A stretch of DNA of 64,000 nucleotides from JAEUIX01 sp964611125 (GCA_964611125.1 CAZSZO010000014.1:1-64000); one strand, 5' to 3'. Positions 15,998-24,277 are shown, counted from the first letter of the stretch. Program-made: numbers and translations. Notes: a model not told the origin generated them from the letters alone.

Positions 15998-17446
15998 ATG
16001 GGCACCGTGTTCCGCAAAGCCTGGACCGCACCCCTGCCGCCCGGCGCGGAGATCATCGTGCAGCGCGGCAAACGCCTGGCCCGCTACCAACTCCGCAACG
16101 GCAAAGTCCGCACCGCGGAGGTGTTCACCGCTGCCGACGGCCGCGTCCGCATTCGCGGCGAGACCAAGTCGTACATCGCCAAGTTCCGCGACGCCGCAGG
16201 GTTCTGGGTCGAGCGCCCGACCGGCTGCTCCGACGAAACCGCCGCACGGGCCGTGCTGGCCCAACTGGTGCGCCGGGCCGAGCTGATCCGCGCCGGCGTG
16301 ATCACCCCCGAGGAGGACGCTGCATCGCGGCACGGGGCCGAGTCGATCGAGACGAATCTGGACGCGTGGCGCGACCACCTGCGGCTCAAGGGCAGCACCG
16401 AGCACTGGTACATCCAGGCACGCCGCCGGGTGGCCCGCGTCGTCACCGACCGGGGTGTGAAGCGCCTCCGCGACTTCACGGCTGCGACGGTCGAGCGTTG
16501 GCTCCGGGATCAGGCCGACACTGGCATGTCCGCGGGCACGCGAAACGGCTATCGGCAGGCCTGCGTGACGTTCGTCAACTGGTGCGTCCGCGCTGGGCGG
16601 CTCACGCACAACCCGCTGCTGGCCGTCGCGGTGGCCGACCAGCGGGCCGACACGCGGCGGCAGCGCCGGGCCCTGACTGAAGAGGAATTGGCCCGCCTTC
16701 TGGACGCCGCCCAGCGCCGCCCGCTGGCCGACGCGCTGACCGTGCGGCGCGGTGAGGCGAAGGGGCAGTCTCAGGCGAAGGTGACCCCCGCGACGCGGGA
16801 GAACCTGCTCCGCATCGGCCGAGAGCGGGCACTGATCTACAAGACCCTTGTGCTTACGGGCCTGCGGAAGGGCGAACTGGCCAGCATCAATGTGGGCCAG
16901 GTCGATCTCGGCGGCCGGGTGCCGCACCTGTTGCTGAACGCCCGGGACGAGAAGAACCGCCGCGGGTCGGAGATCCCGCTGCGGACCGACCTTGCCGCAG
17001 ACATCCACTCGTGGCTGGCCGACCGGCTGGCGTGGGCGCAGCAGGCTGCCCGCGATGCGGATGAGCCGATCCCCGCTGCGCTGCCGGGCGACGAGCCGCT
17101 GTTCGACGTGCCCGACGGGCTGATCCGCATCTTCGACCGCGATCTGGTGTTCGCCGGTCTGGCCCGTGTCGAGAATCGCGGCGGCAAGGAGGTCGTCGTC
17201 AAGACCGACGACCGCGGCCGCACCATCGACATCCACGCCCTGAGGCACACCTTCGGCACCCACCTCTCGAAGGCGGGCGTCCCCCTCCGTACGGCGCAGG
17301 CCGCCATGCGGCACAGCGACCCGAGCCTCACGGCCAACGTCTACACCGATCCGAAACTGCTCGACGTGGCCGGGGCGGTGGCCAGCCTGCCGGACTTGCC
17401 GCTGGGGGCGGTCGGCGGGAAAAGCTGCGCTAGCCCGTGTCAATGA
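15998..17446 (+). CDS. Tyrosine recombinase (integrase), 482 aa
   Basis: The protein catalyses site-specific integration and excision by a 3'-phosphotyrosine intermediate. The C-terminal catalytic domain (~210-460) shows Arg290 in TGLRKGEL, His413/Arg416 in HALRHTFGTHL, His439 in MRHSDPS and the nucleophile Tyr449 in ANVYTD. A SAM-like core-binding domain precedes it (~115-205), and the first ~60 residues form an arm-binding-like region rich in basic residues. It is longer than many integrases because of an N-terminal and internal extension (DEPIPAALPGDEPLF). The gene points towards attR, 2 kb away. The tRNA-Gly att sites and the CTTGCAC repeats at both ends are its likely substrates. Confidence 0.95.
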   Translation: MGTVFRKAWTAPLPPGAEIIVQRGKRLARYQLRNGKVRTAEVFTAADGRVRIRGETKSYIAKFRDAAGFWVERPTGCSDETAARAVLAQLVRRAELIRAGVITPEEDAASRHGAESIETNLDAWRDHLRLKGSTEHWYIQARRRVARVVTDRGVKRLRDFTAATVERWLRDQADTGMSAGTRNGYRQACVTFVNWCVRAGRLTHNPLLAVAVADQRADTRRQRRALTEEELARLLDAAQRRPLADALTVRRGEAKGQSQAKVTPATRENLLRIGRERALIYKTLVLTGLRKGELASINVGQVDLGGRVPHLLLNARDEKNRRGSEIPLRTDLAADIHSWLADRLAWAQQAARDADEPIPAALPGDEPLFDVPDGLIRIFDRDLVFAGLARVENRGGKEVVVKTDDRGRTIDIHALRHTFGTHLSKAGVPLRTAQAAMRHSDPSLTANVYTDPKLLDVAGAVASLPDLPLGAVGGKSCASPCQ

Positions 17447-17477
17447 TCGGCGATGCCCCTGAAGCAGGCCGTGATCT

Positions 17478-18023
17478 TCAGGACTTGGGAAGCTCCGAGA
17501 CGGTGGCCCGTTTCGGTGGATCAACTAGACCTGCAAGTTGAGCGGCAGCGCCCGCACGAAGAAGTGGAAGTTCAAAAGACGGCAATCCCAACCGCATCAA
17601 GCTTGCCTGAACGTACTCTCGGAGATACGGCCAAGCATTGTAGATGCCATTCACGCGAGCGAAGACATCTGCACTAGCGTCATCGACTTCACCGCGGCTC
17701 TCGACTGCGTCATACTCCAGTCGCATACGTGCATGCAACTCGACTCGCTTACTCGCTTCATCTGGGATCGGAGATGGAGCAATGAACTCGAAGCGCATTG
17801 CCACCTGCAGCACTTTGCCGTTTCGGACGACCGTCTGATCTGCGATTCCGATGCGCACAGCGGCCTCTCGCCCGTCCGCAAAGTCATCGTACTTCGCAGA
17901 ACACTCGACGAAACGAATCTCACGCAGTTCAAAGTGCCTCTGCGCATGGCCAACGCGATCCATGACTGCCTCGACAGAACGAGGATCTTTACCCTCCGCG
18001 TTTGTTTTGGACTTGCTCGTCAC
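17478..18023 (-). CDS. SecB-like chaperone of a toxin-antitoxin-chaperone system, 181 aa
   Basis: Start is GTG at 18023, overlapping the antitoxin stop (GTGA), with GGAAG upstream. A strand-rich SecB fold is suggested by RHFELREIRFVECSAKYD, VLQVAMRFEFIAPSP and YNAWPYLREYVQASLMRLG followed by LPSFELPLLR, the C-terminal segment typical of SecB. In toxin-antitoxin-chaperone (TAC) systems a SecB-like protein binds the antitoxin and protects it from proteolysis. Position after toxin and antitoxin matches the Mycobacterium tuberculosis HigB1-HigA1-SecB-TA order. General SecB activity is possible. Identity as SecB-like is by pattern recognition, not by search. Confidence 0.75.
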   Translation of the reverse strand: MTSKSKTNAEGKDPRSVEAVMDRVGHAQRHFELREIRFVECSAKYDDFADGREAAVRIGIADQTVVRNGKVLQVAMRFEFIAPSPIPDEASKRVELHARMRLEYDAVESRGEVDDASADVFARVNGIYNAWPYLREYVQASLMRLGLPSFELPLLRAGAAAQLAGLVDPPKRATVSELPKS

Positions 18024-18430
18024 GCTGCGACTTCCTTGGACGTGGTGGAACTGCTGAGGCCGATCATGGGCGGCCAAGTAGCTTGGCGACTCCCCCAGTT
18101 CGAACTCTCGATACGCAGACTCTGAGCGGGCTGAGTCTGACAAAGAGTGATATCTTCACCGATGTCGCCGAGCGAGAGATGCGCAGAGCGATCAAGCGCA
18201 AACAGCAAATCACTCAGAGTGCGGAGGGTGAAATTGTTGTCACCACGCAGGATCTTTGTCACAAAAGCAGGCGACTTTCCGATACGCCGCGCGAGCTCCG
18301 CTCGAGAAACCGCCTGCTCGTGCATGAGTGAAGCGATCGCTTCAGTAGCCTGCATAATCAGGCGCTCCTGCTCGAGCGTTCGGCGTCCGCTCTCACTCGA
18401 CTCCAGCTTTTCGATCCACTTCGCGGTCAT
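18020..18430 (-). CDS. HigA-type Xre antitoxin with C-terminal extension, 136 aa
   Basis: Start ATG at 18430 overlaps the toxin stop (ATGA). An Xre helix-turn-helix lies at residues ~40-80 (VSRAELARRIGKSPAFVTKI, LRGDNNFTLRTLSDLLFAL). After it comes a ~50-residue tail with two Trp residues (SSNWGSR, ATWPPMIG), which an ordinary HigA lacks. In TAC systems such a tail is the chaperone-addiction segment that makes the antitoxin depend on the SecB-like protein. Like other HigA proteins it should repress its own operon, probably at the palindrome at 18834-18849. Confidence 0.8.
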   Translation of the reverse strand: MTAKWIEKLESSESGRRTLEQERLIMQATEAIASLMHEQAVSRAELARRIGKSPAFVTKILRGDNNFTLRTLSDLLFALDRSAHLSLGDIGEDITLCQTQPAQSLRIESSNWGSRQATWPPMIGLSSSTTSKEVAA

Positions 18431-18828
18431 CGCCGCTCCTTCGCATTCCGGTTCACGTGCTCTTCTCTGATGCGATTGGCCCGATCAATCTCCGATTCCG
18501 GCCACTTGTCCTTCTTCTTCTTGAAGCCGTGGGTCAGGTACCAGACGTTCCCAACCCGAAAGGCTGCGATCCTGGCCTGATACTTCTTGAACCCAAAGAT
18601 CTCGCCCCGCTCCTTCTTGAACTGCTCCTCGTTGGTGATCCGGCCTTGTTGCGTCATCACCTTGAAAGCTTGCCTTAGTCCCGCCAACTCCTGCTGCGAG
18701 GGTGCGTCCTTGCCGCGGGTGCTCTCCAGAAACTCCTTCGCAGGCATTCGCCCGCCGGAATCGACGGCATAGGCGATCACGCTCGCCGGGCCCTGCATCA
18801 CGACTTGTTCTTCGGGAATCCCCGGCAT
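18427..18828 (-). CDS. HigB/RelE-family toxin, ~133 aa
   Basis: The likely product is a ribosome-dependent mRNA endonuclease of the RelE/HigB fold. The conserved end reads IFGFKKYQARIAAFRVGNVW then YLTHGFKKKKDKWP and ESEIDRANRI, typical of the phage-derived Gp49-like/HigB group. The longest frame starts at 18858, but that puts the operator palindrome inside the gene, so I prefer ATG at 18828; ATG at 18798 (MQGPASVIAYAVD) is also reasonable. It is the first gene of a toxin-antitoxin-chaperone operon. Such a cassette can stabilise the element or act in phage defence. Confidence 0.8.
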   Translation of the reverse strand: MPGIPEEQVVMQGPASVIAYAVDSGGRMPAKEFLESTRGKDAPSQQELAGLRQAFKVMTQQGRITNEEQFKKERGEIFGFKKYQARIAAFRVGNVWYLTHGFKKKKDKWPESEIDRANRIREEHVNRNAKERR

Positions 18829-18833
18829 CGGCT

Positions 18834-18871
18834 TTAACCCATAGGTTAACGACCACAACCGGGCCAGTCAA
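18834..18871 (-). promoter_or_regulatory. TAC operon promoter with 16-bp operator palindrome
   Basis: On the minus strand TTGACT (18871-18866), a 17-bp spacer and TAACCT (18848-18843) form a promoter. The palindrome TTAACCCATAGGTTAA (18834-18849) covers the -10 and probable start point, which fits antitoxin autoregulation. Confidence 0.6.
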
Positions 18872-19366
18872 CCGGAATTCACGGAATCAAACCCGGCTCC
18901 GGGCATCTGCCCAGATATCGGGCCACGGGGTTCGTCTTCACCCATTACCGGTAGTCTAGCGAATTGGCCTGGCAACCGTGGCGGACGGAAGTGCGCTCAG
19001 CTGAAAGACGCGAACTCGATGGACCGAAACTGCCGCACCGGGTGGATCGACAACCTTGCGGGCTCACCCCCGGACACGGCCGTGGCAGCGGCCTTCGCAC
19101 CGCGATGGTGCAACTGCGAGTAACCCGACACTGACAGCTTGCCGCATTCGCGGCACGTCGATGAGCAGCGAGAGCACGGTCAGGACCGGCAGCCTCAACC
19201 CCGCCACGCCTTGCACAACCACTTGCACCTGCGCTTGCACACGCGCTTGCACAACCGAGCGTCCGCCCGGGTCATTCCCTGTCATCGTCGGGCTGTTCGC
19301 CACGATCCGGCCGCTCCCGCCCACCTCGCCGGAACTCGCGGATTCTGCGGGGTTTGTCAACGAAAA
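18872..19366. other. Gene-free right end of the element
   Basis: I see no supported gene here. A 108-codon minus-strand frame (19064-19390) is created partly by the CTTGCAC repeats, whose complement encodes VQARVQAQVQ, and has no ribosome site. Confidence 0.55.
19210..19257 (+). repeat. Four CTTGCAC direct repeats, 12-bp period (candidate integrase arm sites)
   Basis: CTTGCAC recurs at 19210, 19222, 19234 and 19246, exactly every 12 bp, about 170 bp inside attR. Two copies with the same period and orientation lie about 60 bp inside attL. The arrangement fits integrase arm-type sites; CRISPR is excluded by the tiny unit and short spacing. Confidence 0.65.
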
Positions 19367-19397
19367 GCCGCCGGTGTCATGGTGTGACATCGGCGGC
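19367..19397 (-). terminator. Terminator of the reconstituted tRNA-Gly
   Basis: GCCGCCGGTGTCA (19367-19379) and TGACATCGGCGGC (19385-19397) form a near-perfect stem. On the minus strand it is followed by TTTTCG. It lies just downstream of the tRNA and belongs to the element. Confidence 0.7.
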
Positions 19398-19403
19398 AGA
19401 CAA

Positions 19404-19475
19404 AGCGGGCGACCGGGATCGAACCGGCGACATTCAGCTTGGGAAGCTGACGTTCTACCGCTGAACTACGCCCGC
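19404..19475 (-). tRNA. tRNA-Gly(CCC), reconstituted at attR
   Basis: The minus strand folds as a cloverleaf: acceptor GCGGGCG/CGCCCGC, D arm GTTC-AGCGGTA-GAAC, and anticodon stem TCAGC/GCTGA with loop TTCCCAA (anticodon CCC). The T arm is GCCGG-TTCGATC-CCGGT and the discriminator T. The 5' part is chromosomal and the 3' part was supplied by the element. Being a CCC-reading tRNA in a high-GC genome, it probably must stay functional. Confidence 0.92.
19428..19445. repeat. attR core (18-bp direct repeat)
   Basis: This is identical to 1549-1566 and lies within the intact tRNA-Gly. It marks the right junction of the element. Confidence 0.85.
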
Positions 19476-19594
19476 AGCTGCTCTCAGTGTATCGCTCCCG
19501 CCGGGGCCCCGCCACCTCTTGCCGACAGGGGGTAGCGCCAGGTGTGGTGGTACCCGCCGGGGGCGTTCCGCTCGGCTCGCGGGCGCCACTCGGC

Positions 19595-20983
19595 TTACGC
19601 CTGCCACAGCAGCTTCGGCGCCCGTTCGCCGCGTTGTTCATCGTCGGGAGAGTTGGCCTCGCTTCCCGGCTGGCCAAAAAAGAGCATGGCCAGGGCCGTG
19701 CGGGCGGATCGGGTGCGGACATCATCGCGCCCGCCCGGGAACCAGAATCGGCGGACATCGCACGCCGCGGCGCCCGGCTGCGGAACGCCCGGCTGCGGGA
19801 CGCCGGTTCCACCCGCAACAGGCCGCCAGGCGTGCGCGATCCACACCGTGCCGACCGGCTTGGCATCCGTCCCGCCGCCCGGCCCGGCCACGCCCGTGAT
19901 CGCGAGCGCGTGGTCGGACTGACAGCGGCTCAGGCCGCCGATCGCCATCGCCCGCGCCACCGGTTCGCTCACGGCGCCGTGCTGCTCGATCAGCTCCGCC
20001 GGCACCCCCGTGAGGCTCGTCTTGAGCGCGTTGGCATAGGTCACCAGGCCCCCCACCACCACCGCCGATGAACCCGGCACTTCCGTGAGCATCCCAGCAA
20101 GCAGGCCCCCGGTGCATGACTCCACCGTCGCCACCGTCCGTCCAGCGGTCCGCAGCCGGCCAATCACCGCGCTGGCGAGCGTGTCGGCCCCTGTGCCGAA
20201 GATGTACCGGCCCAGGCGGCTGCGCACCTCGGCCTCGGCCTCCGCGAGCAACTCGTCGGCACGGGCGCGGCTGGCATCACCCTCGTAGCGAATGCGGATG
20301 GTCAGCACCGCTCCCGACGCGGTGATCCCCACCAGCGGGTTGCGATCACGGGCCGTCAGCCCGGCGAGCTTGTCGACAGCGTCCGACTCGCCCAGGCCGA
20401 TCAGTTGCAGCAGCCGCGTCGCCACCAGCCGCCCCGGCTGCGGCCGCAGTTCGCTCAGCACCGCCCGCTCGAACATCGGCCGCAGCTCACCCGGCGGCCC
20501 GGGCAGGCAATAGACATCCGTCAGCCCATGCGCCGCGGCGACGGTGATCCGGGCGTGCAGGCCCGGGGCGGTGCCATTGGCGTTGGCCAGGCAGCGTGCC
20601 GAGGCGGGTCGACGCGCCTGCCGCAGCTGCCGCTCCGTCACCTCGCGCCCGCGGGCCCGCAGCCGCGCCTCCAGGGCCGCCCGGGCGTCGCCATCCTCAA
20701 CCAGCGGCTCGCCCATCACCTGAGCCAGCGCGTGGCGCGTGAGGTCGCCATCGGTCGGGCCCAGCCCGCCCGACATAATCAGCAGCGGCGCTGATTCCGC
20801 CAGCCGCCGGATGCTGGCGACCAGTTGACCCATGTCGTCGCCCACCGTCAGGTGCTCAAGGGGGATGATCCCGGCGGTCGTCAGCAGGTCGGCGAAGTAC
20901 CTTGAATTCGTGTCCAGCAACTGCCCGATGAGCAGTTCATCGCCAGTCGACAGGATCGCCGCGCGGGTGTGGTTCGGGAGCAT
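19595..20983 (-). CDS. cinA: CinA-like protein (nicotinamide-nucleotide amidase), 462 aa
   Basis: The N-terminal ~170 residues are a MoaB/MogA-like domain (ILSTGDELLIGQLLDTNSRY, IMSGGLGPTDGDLTR), followed by a linker with LPGPPGELRPMFE. The C-terminal domain (~255-420) is PncC-like (TVATVESCTGGLLAGMLTEV, SHALAITGVAGPGGGT-like segment), which deamidates nicotinamide mononucleotide in pyridine-nucleotide salvage. The N-terminal domain is linked to ADP-ribose pyrophosphatase activity in the family. The protein is about 40 residues longer than usual because of a Pro/Gly insertion (TGVPQPGVPQPGAAACD) and a C-terminal tail. It is the first chromosomal gene right of the island. Confidence 0.92.
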   Translation of the reverse strand: MLPNHTRAAILSTGDELLIGQLLDTNSRYFADLLTTAGIIPLEHLTVGDDMGQLVASIRRLAESAPLLIMSGGLGPTDGDLTRHALAQVMGEPLVEDGDARAALEARLRARGREVTERQLRQARRPASARCLANANGTAPGLHARITVAAAHGLTDVYCLPGPPGELRPMFERAVLSELRPQPGRLVATRLLQLIGLGESDAVDKLAGLTARDRNPLVGITASGAVLTIRIRYEGDASRARADELLAEAEAEVRSRLGRYIFGTGADTLASAVIGRLRTAGRTVATVESCTGGLLAGMLTEVPGSSAVVVGGLVTYANALKTSLTGVPAELIEQHGAVSEPVARAMAIGGLSRCQSDHALAITGVAGPGGGTDAKPVGTVWIAHAWRPVAGGTGVPQPGVPQPGAAACDVRRFWFPGGRDDVRTRSARTALAMLFFGQPGSEANSPDDEQRGERAPKLLWQA

Positions 20984-21026
20984 CGCAGAAGGTAGCCCAG
21001 CGCCCGGGCCCCCACGCAGAATGGGC

Positions 21027-21593
21027 CTATTTGCCGGGCCAGAGCAGCCCGAAGGACAGCCCCGCGACGCTGGCGTAGATCAGCCCATCCAGCACCGCGC
21101 CGGGGGCGCACGACCAGGGCCGCCCCCTCCAGATTGAATCGGTCAGGGCGTTTCCCCCATAGGCCAGAAACGCGATGGTCATCACCATCCGAAAGACGCT
21201 GAAGAACCCGTCCCCCGCGTGCAGCCCGCTGCCCGCGACGTAGGCCACCAGCAGGTTCACCACCAGCAGGTTCACCACCCACATCCCAAGCGAGCGCCCC
21301 ATATTGGGCGGCTTGGCCATCACGGTCATGGTGCCCCACGGTCCGGTCTTGAGGCGCTCGGCGGCCTGCGGATTGTCCTTCACCTCCGCCGGGTCCATGC
21401 AGGGAAACATGAACATCCCGCCTCCGGCCAGCCCCCACGACCGCACCGCCTCGAGCACCGCACCCTCCTTGTCGCCCAGTCTTTTGTAGTCATTCTTGTG
21501 GATCGGCGTGGCCATCCACACAATGCTGCTGGCGACGAAGATCCCCACCGTGCTGACGAGGATCGGAAGCCACAATGCGGTGAGTGAAACCAT
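21027..21593 (-). CDS. Integral membrane protein, 188 aa
   Basis: I chose ATG at 21593 (MVSLTALWLPILVSTVGIFV), which begins directly with a membrane segment. About four transmembrane helices are visible: residues 1-27, ~108-125, ~135-152 and ~165-183. Between the first and second lies a soluble loop with KNDYKRLGDKEGAVLEAV and GGGMFMFPCMDP. Similar proteins annotated as hypothetical membrane proteins occur in several bacterial phyla; I cannot give a function. The gene lies 43 bp upstream of cinA on the same strand, so they may be cotranscribed. Confidence 0.75.
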   Translation of the reverse strand: MVSLTALWLPILVSTVGIFVASSIVWMATPIHKNDYKRLGDKEGAVLEAVRSWGLAGGGMFMFPCMDPAEVKDNPQAAERLKTGPWGTMTVMAKPPNMGRSLGMWVVNLLVVNLLVAYVAGSGLHAGDGFFSVFRMVMTIAFLAYGGNALTDSIWRGRPWSCAPGAVLDGLIYASVAGLSFGLLWPGK

Positions 21594-21706
21594 GGGGCAA
21601 TCTCCGGGTGAGCGCGGATGACCAGAATCATCCGAACATACCAACCGGACACCTATCATGCAACATCCACAATTCGTTCAGGGAGCGGCCGGTCGCCAAA
21701 AGCCGG

Positions 21707-23065
21707 TCAGGACAGCGTGGCCGCCGCCGCCGCACCCTCGCGCTCGCTGACCCGTTCGACGCGGGCGCCGAGCAGCCGCAGTCGCTCGTCCATGCGGTCA
21801 TACCCGCGATCAAGGTGATAGACGCGATGGATTGTCGTCTGCCCCTCCGCCGCGAGGCCAGCGAGCACCAGGCAGGCCGAGGCTCGCAGGTCGCTCGCCA
21901 TCACAGGGGCCCCAACGAGCTTCCGCACGCCTGAGACAACAACAGTGGGGCCCTGGCGGAAGAGCTTGGCCCCCATGCGCGACAACTCGGCGACGTGCAG
22001 GAACCGCTCGGTGAAGATCCGCTCGGTGATGACGCTGTTGCCGTCGGCCAGCGTCAGCATCGCCATGAACTGGGCCTGCAGATCAGTCGGGAAGCCCGGG
22101 TGGGGCTGCGTCGTCACTTCGATCGGCTGCAGCACCCGCGACGCCGTCACCCGGGCGGTCGTCCGCATCGGGTCCATGGTCGCGTCGTGGGTCACCGTCA
22201 CCCCGGCGAACTCGAAGCGATCGATCGCCGCCATGAGGGCGTCGACCGGGCAGTTTTCGAGCGTGATGTCCCCGCTGGTGATCGCCGCGGCGCACATATA
22301 GGTGGCCGCCTCGATGCGGTCAGGGATCACGCGGTGATCCGCCGCGCCCAACTCGCTCACGCCCTCGATGGTGATCCGCGGCGACCCCGCCCCCGTGATC
22401 CTGGCGCCCATCGAGTTGAGCAGGTTGGCGACATCGACGATTTCCGGCTCGCACGCGGCGCACTCGATGACCGTCGTCCCCCGCGCCAGCGTCGCCGCCG
22501 ACATCACGTTGGCCGTGCCCAGCACCGTCGAGCCGAACGGCCCGCCCAGGAAGACCCGCGCCCCTTGTAGCCGCCCTGGCCGGCCCGCCACCTTGGGGAT
22601 CTTGGCGATAATGTCGCCGCCATTCACCTTGATCTCGGCCCCGAGGGCCGAAAGCCCGCGCAGGTGCAGGTCCACCGGCCGCTCGCCGATCGAGCACCCG
22701 CCCGGCATCGACACCCGCGCCTCGCCCCGCTTGGCCAGCATCGGACCCAGCACGCAGATGCTCGCCCTCATTGTCCGCACGATGTCGTAGCGGGCGTGCG
22801 ACACTTCGTTGTTGATCACCCGCAGCGTCATCACGCCGCCGGGCGATTGCACATCGGTCCCGGGCTCGTACTCTATGTGGCAGCCCAGTTCGCCCAGCAG
22901 CCGACGCATGTTCTCGATGTCAGCGAGCTCGGGCACATCCCGGAGCACGAACGGCTCGTCGGTGAGCAGCCCCGCCGCCATGAGCGGCAGCGCCGCGTTC
23001 TTGGACCCCTTCACCGTCAGCCGTCCGGCCAGCCGCACCCCGCCGCGCAGTTCAAAGCGATCCAT
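21707..23065 (-). CDS. murA: UDP-N-acetylglucosamine 1-carboxyvinyltransferase
   Basis: The enzyme adds enolpyruvate from PEP to UDP-GlcNAc, the first committed step of peptidoglycan synthesis, in the cytoplasm. It keeps VKGSKNAALP (Lys22, Asn23), the catalytic loop PGGCSIGERPVDLH with Cys124, and RIEAATYMCAAAIT, DLRASACLVLAGLAA near the C-terminus. At 452 residues it is slightly longer than the ~420 of E. coli MurA. Cys in the catalytic loop predicts fosfomycin sensitivity. AAGGA lies before the ATG. Its presence fits a planctomycete with peptidoglycan. Confidence 0.96.
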   Translation of the reverse strand: MDRFELRGGVRLAGRLTVKGSKNAALPLMAAGLLTDEPFVLRDVPELADIENMRRLLGELGCHIEYEPGTDVQSPGGVMTLRVINNEVSHARYDIVRTMRASICVLGPMLAKRGEARVSMPGGCSIGERPVDLHLRGLSALGAEIKVNGGDIIAKIPKVAGRPGRLQGARVFLGGPFGSTVLGTANVMSAATLARGTTVIECAACEPEIVDVANLLNSMGARITGAGSPRITIEGVSELGAADHRVIPDRIEAATYMCAAAITSGDITLENCPVDALMAAIDRFEFAGVTVTHDATMDPMRTTARVTASRVLQPIEVTTQPHPGFPTDLQAQFMAMLTLADGNSVITERIFTERFLHVAELSRMGAKLFRQGPTVVVSGVRKLVGAPVMASDLRASACLVLAGLAAEGQTTIHRVYHLDRGYDRMDERLRLLGARVERVSEREGAAAAATLS

Positions 23066-23311
23066 CGCCGTCCTTCCCGCGTGAGCATCTCAGGCAAAGG
23101 GACGCGCCCCGATCCGTCGGCGCACGTCCTCTAACCCAATATACGTCGGCTTGAGGGCCTTGGAGGCCGCAAAGACCGTGCAAGTTCCTCGCCGCGCCGC
23201 GCCGGCGCCCGCCCGAGGCTGGACCCAGGCCCGGGCCAATGGCACCTTCTGGCGTCCGGTCGGGAGGGAGGCCCGCGCCCCCTTTCCCCTGTCGCCGGGC
23301 GGAGGTCTTGT

Positions 23312-24277
23312 TTGCCAACGCCCTCGGTTCGCAGTCGCCTGTCGGAAGCCGCATTGCTGGTCCTGGCCGGAACGAGCTTTGGGCTCGGGGTCCTCGCCAT
23401 CCGACCTGCACCCGCGGCGGGTCCCGATCAGGCGGCTCGCCCCGAGGCCTCCAGCGCACTGGCGCCTCCGCTGACGACCCGCGAGCCTCATGGCGCCATC
23501 GCCCTCACCGGGGTGGTCCGAGATTTCCGCCGCTTCGATGCCCCGGGCGGCCACCCCGATTTCCAGTCATCCGCCAGCGGCCTGCGCCGAGGCCTCGTGG
23601 CCCCCCGCCTTGCGGGCGAGCCTGGCCAGCCCGGCTGGCCGGTGCTTGCGAGCCTGCGCGGACTGGACCCTGAAACCGGCCGAGCTGGGGCCACCAACGC
23701 CATCGCCTCGCCGGCCAGCTTCGCGACGTGGTTCCGCGATTCGGCGCAGTCCCCCGCCAGGGCGCACACCATCCACCTCACGCCGGGGCCCGATGGGAAC
23801 CACCAATTCGCCGCCGTCGACATCCCCGAGACCCGCACCCGCGAAGGGTTCTTTCCGCTCGATGGCCACATGCTCGATGAGGATGGCTTCCACGCCGCCG
23901 GCGTGTTCGCTTCGCCAAGCTCCGATGGAATCGCCCCAGCCTTCACCCGCCACAACTGGTGGTTCACCTATGAGCTCGATGCCGCCTTCACCTACCAGCG
24001 CGGCACCGGGCAGTTCCTCACCGCCGGGGCCTCCGATGACCTCTGGGTCTTCGTGAATGGTTCGCTCGCCATCGACCATGGCGGAGCCCACGCGTTAGTC
24101 GAGGATCGCATCGAACTCGACCGCCTGGGCGACACGCTCGGCCTGCCCGACGGAGCCCAGTGCCGCATGCGGCTCTTCATGGCCAACCGGCGGAGTGGCC
24201 GCTGCGAGTTCCGCCTCGCCACCAATCTCGACCTTCGCCCGGCCCTCGGCACGGCCAGCGCCTCGCGGGCTCGCTGA
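23312..24277 (+). CDS. Secreted fibro-slime domain protein, 321 aa
   Basis: The start is TTG at 23312, supported by GGAGG seven bases before. A signal segment spans about residues 8-36 (LSEAALLVLAGTSFGLGVLA). The rest is a fibro-slime domain (PA14-like): IALTGVVRDFRRFD, WFRDSAQSPARAHTIHL, WWFTYELDAAFTYQRGTGQF, SDDLWVFVNGSLAIDHGG and RMRLFMANRRSGRCEFRLAT. Such domains occur in secreted carbohydrate-binding or cellulose-associated proteins of Fibrobacteres, myxobacteria and planctomycetes. It is a paralogue of the next gene and more divergent from the family consensus. Confidence 0.8.
   Translation: MPTPSVRSRLSEAALLVLAGTSFGLGVLAIRPAPAAGPDQAARPEASSALAPPLTTREPHGAIALTGVVRDFRRFDAPGGHPDFQSSASGLRRGLVAPRLAGEPGQPGWPVLASLRGLDPETGRAGATNAIASPASFATWFRDSAQSPARAHTIHLTPGPDGNHQFAAVDIPETRTREGFFPLDGHMLDEDGFHAAGVFASPSSDGIAPAFTRHNWWFTYELDAAFTYQRGTGQFLTAGASDDLWVFVNGSLAIDHGGAHALVEDRIELDRLGDTLGLPDGAQCRMRLFMANRRSGRCEFRLATNLDLRPALGTASASRAR

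Larger units (their letters stand above)
1549..19445. mobile_element. tRNA-Gly-integrated genomic island, ~17.9 kb
   Basis: The element is bounded by identical 18-bp att repeats within an intact tRNA-Gly (right) and a displaced tRNA 3' half (left). It carries a tyrosine integrase (15998-17446), an AlpA-like HTH protein, and a Toprim/DUF3987 replication protein. Its cargo is a restriction-modification-like island with a GHKL ATPase and a toxin-antitoxin-chaperone cassette. CTTGCAC repeats lie inside both ends. I see no structural phage genes, relaxase or conjugation genes. I therefore infer a phage-satellite-like or mobilisable island with its own replication module rather than a prophage or ICE. 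By eye the defence and toxin cassettes are less G/C-rich than the primase region, which suggests they were acquired separately. Confidence 0.85.

Noticed and set aside
15815..17524. Minus-strand open frame of 569 codons
   Set aside because: It is the antisense of the integrase; the integrase has all catalytic residues, while this frame has no recognisable domain.
19210..19257. Possible CRISPR array
   Set aside because: The repeat unit is 7 bp with 5-bp gaps, far too short for CRISPR, and no cas gene is present.
19064..19390. Minus-strand frame of 108 codons near attR
   Set aside because: Its VQARVQAQVQ stretch comes from the complement of the CTTGCAC repeats, and a similar stretch arises by the same cause near attL; there is no ribosome site.
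1549..19445. Prophage or conjugative element
   Set aside because: No terminase, portal, capsid or tail genes, and no relaxase or type IV secretion genes, are visible.
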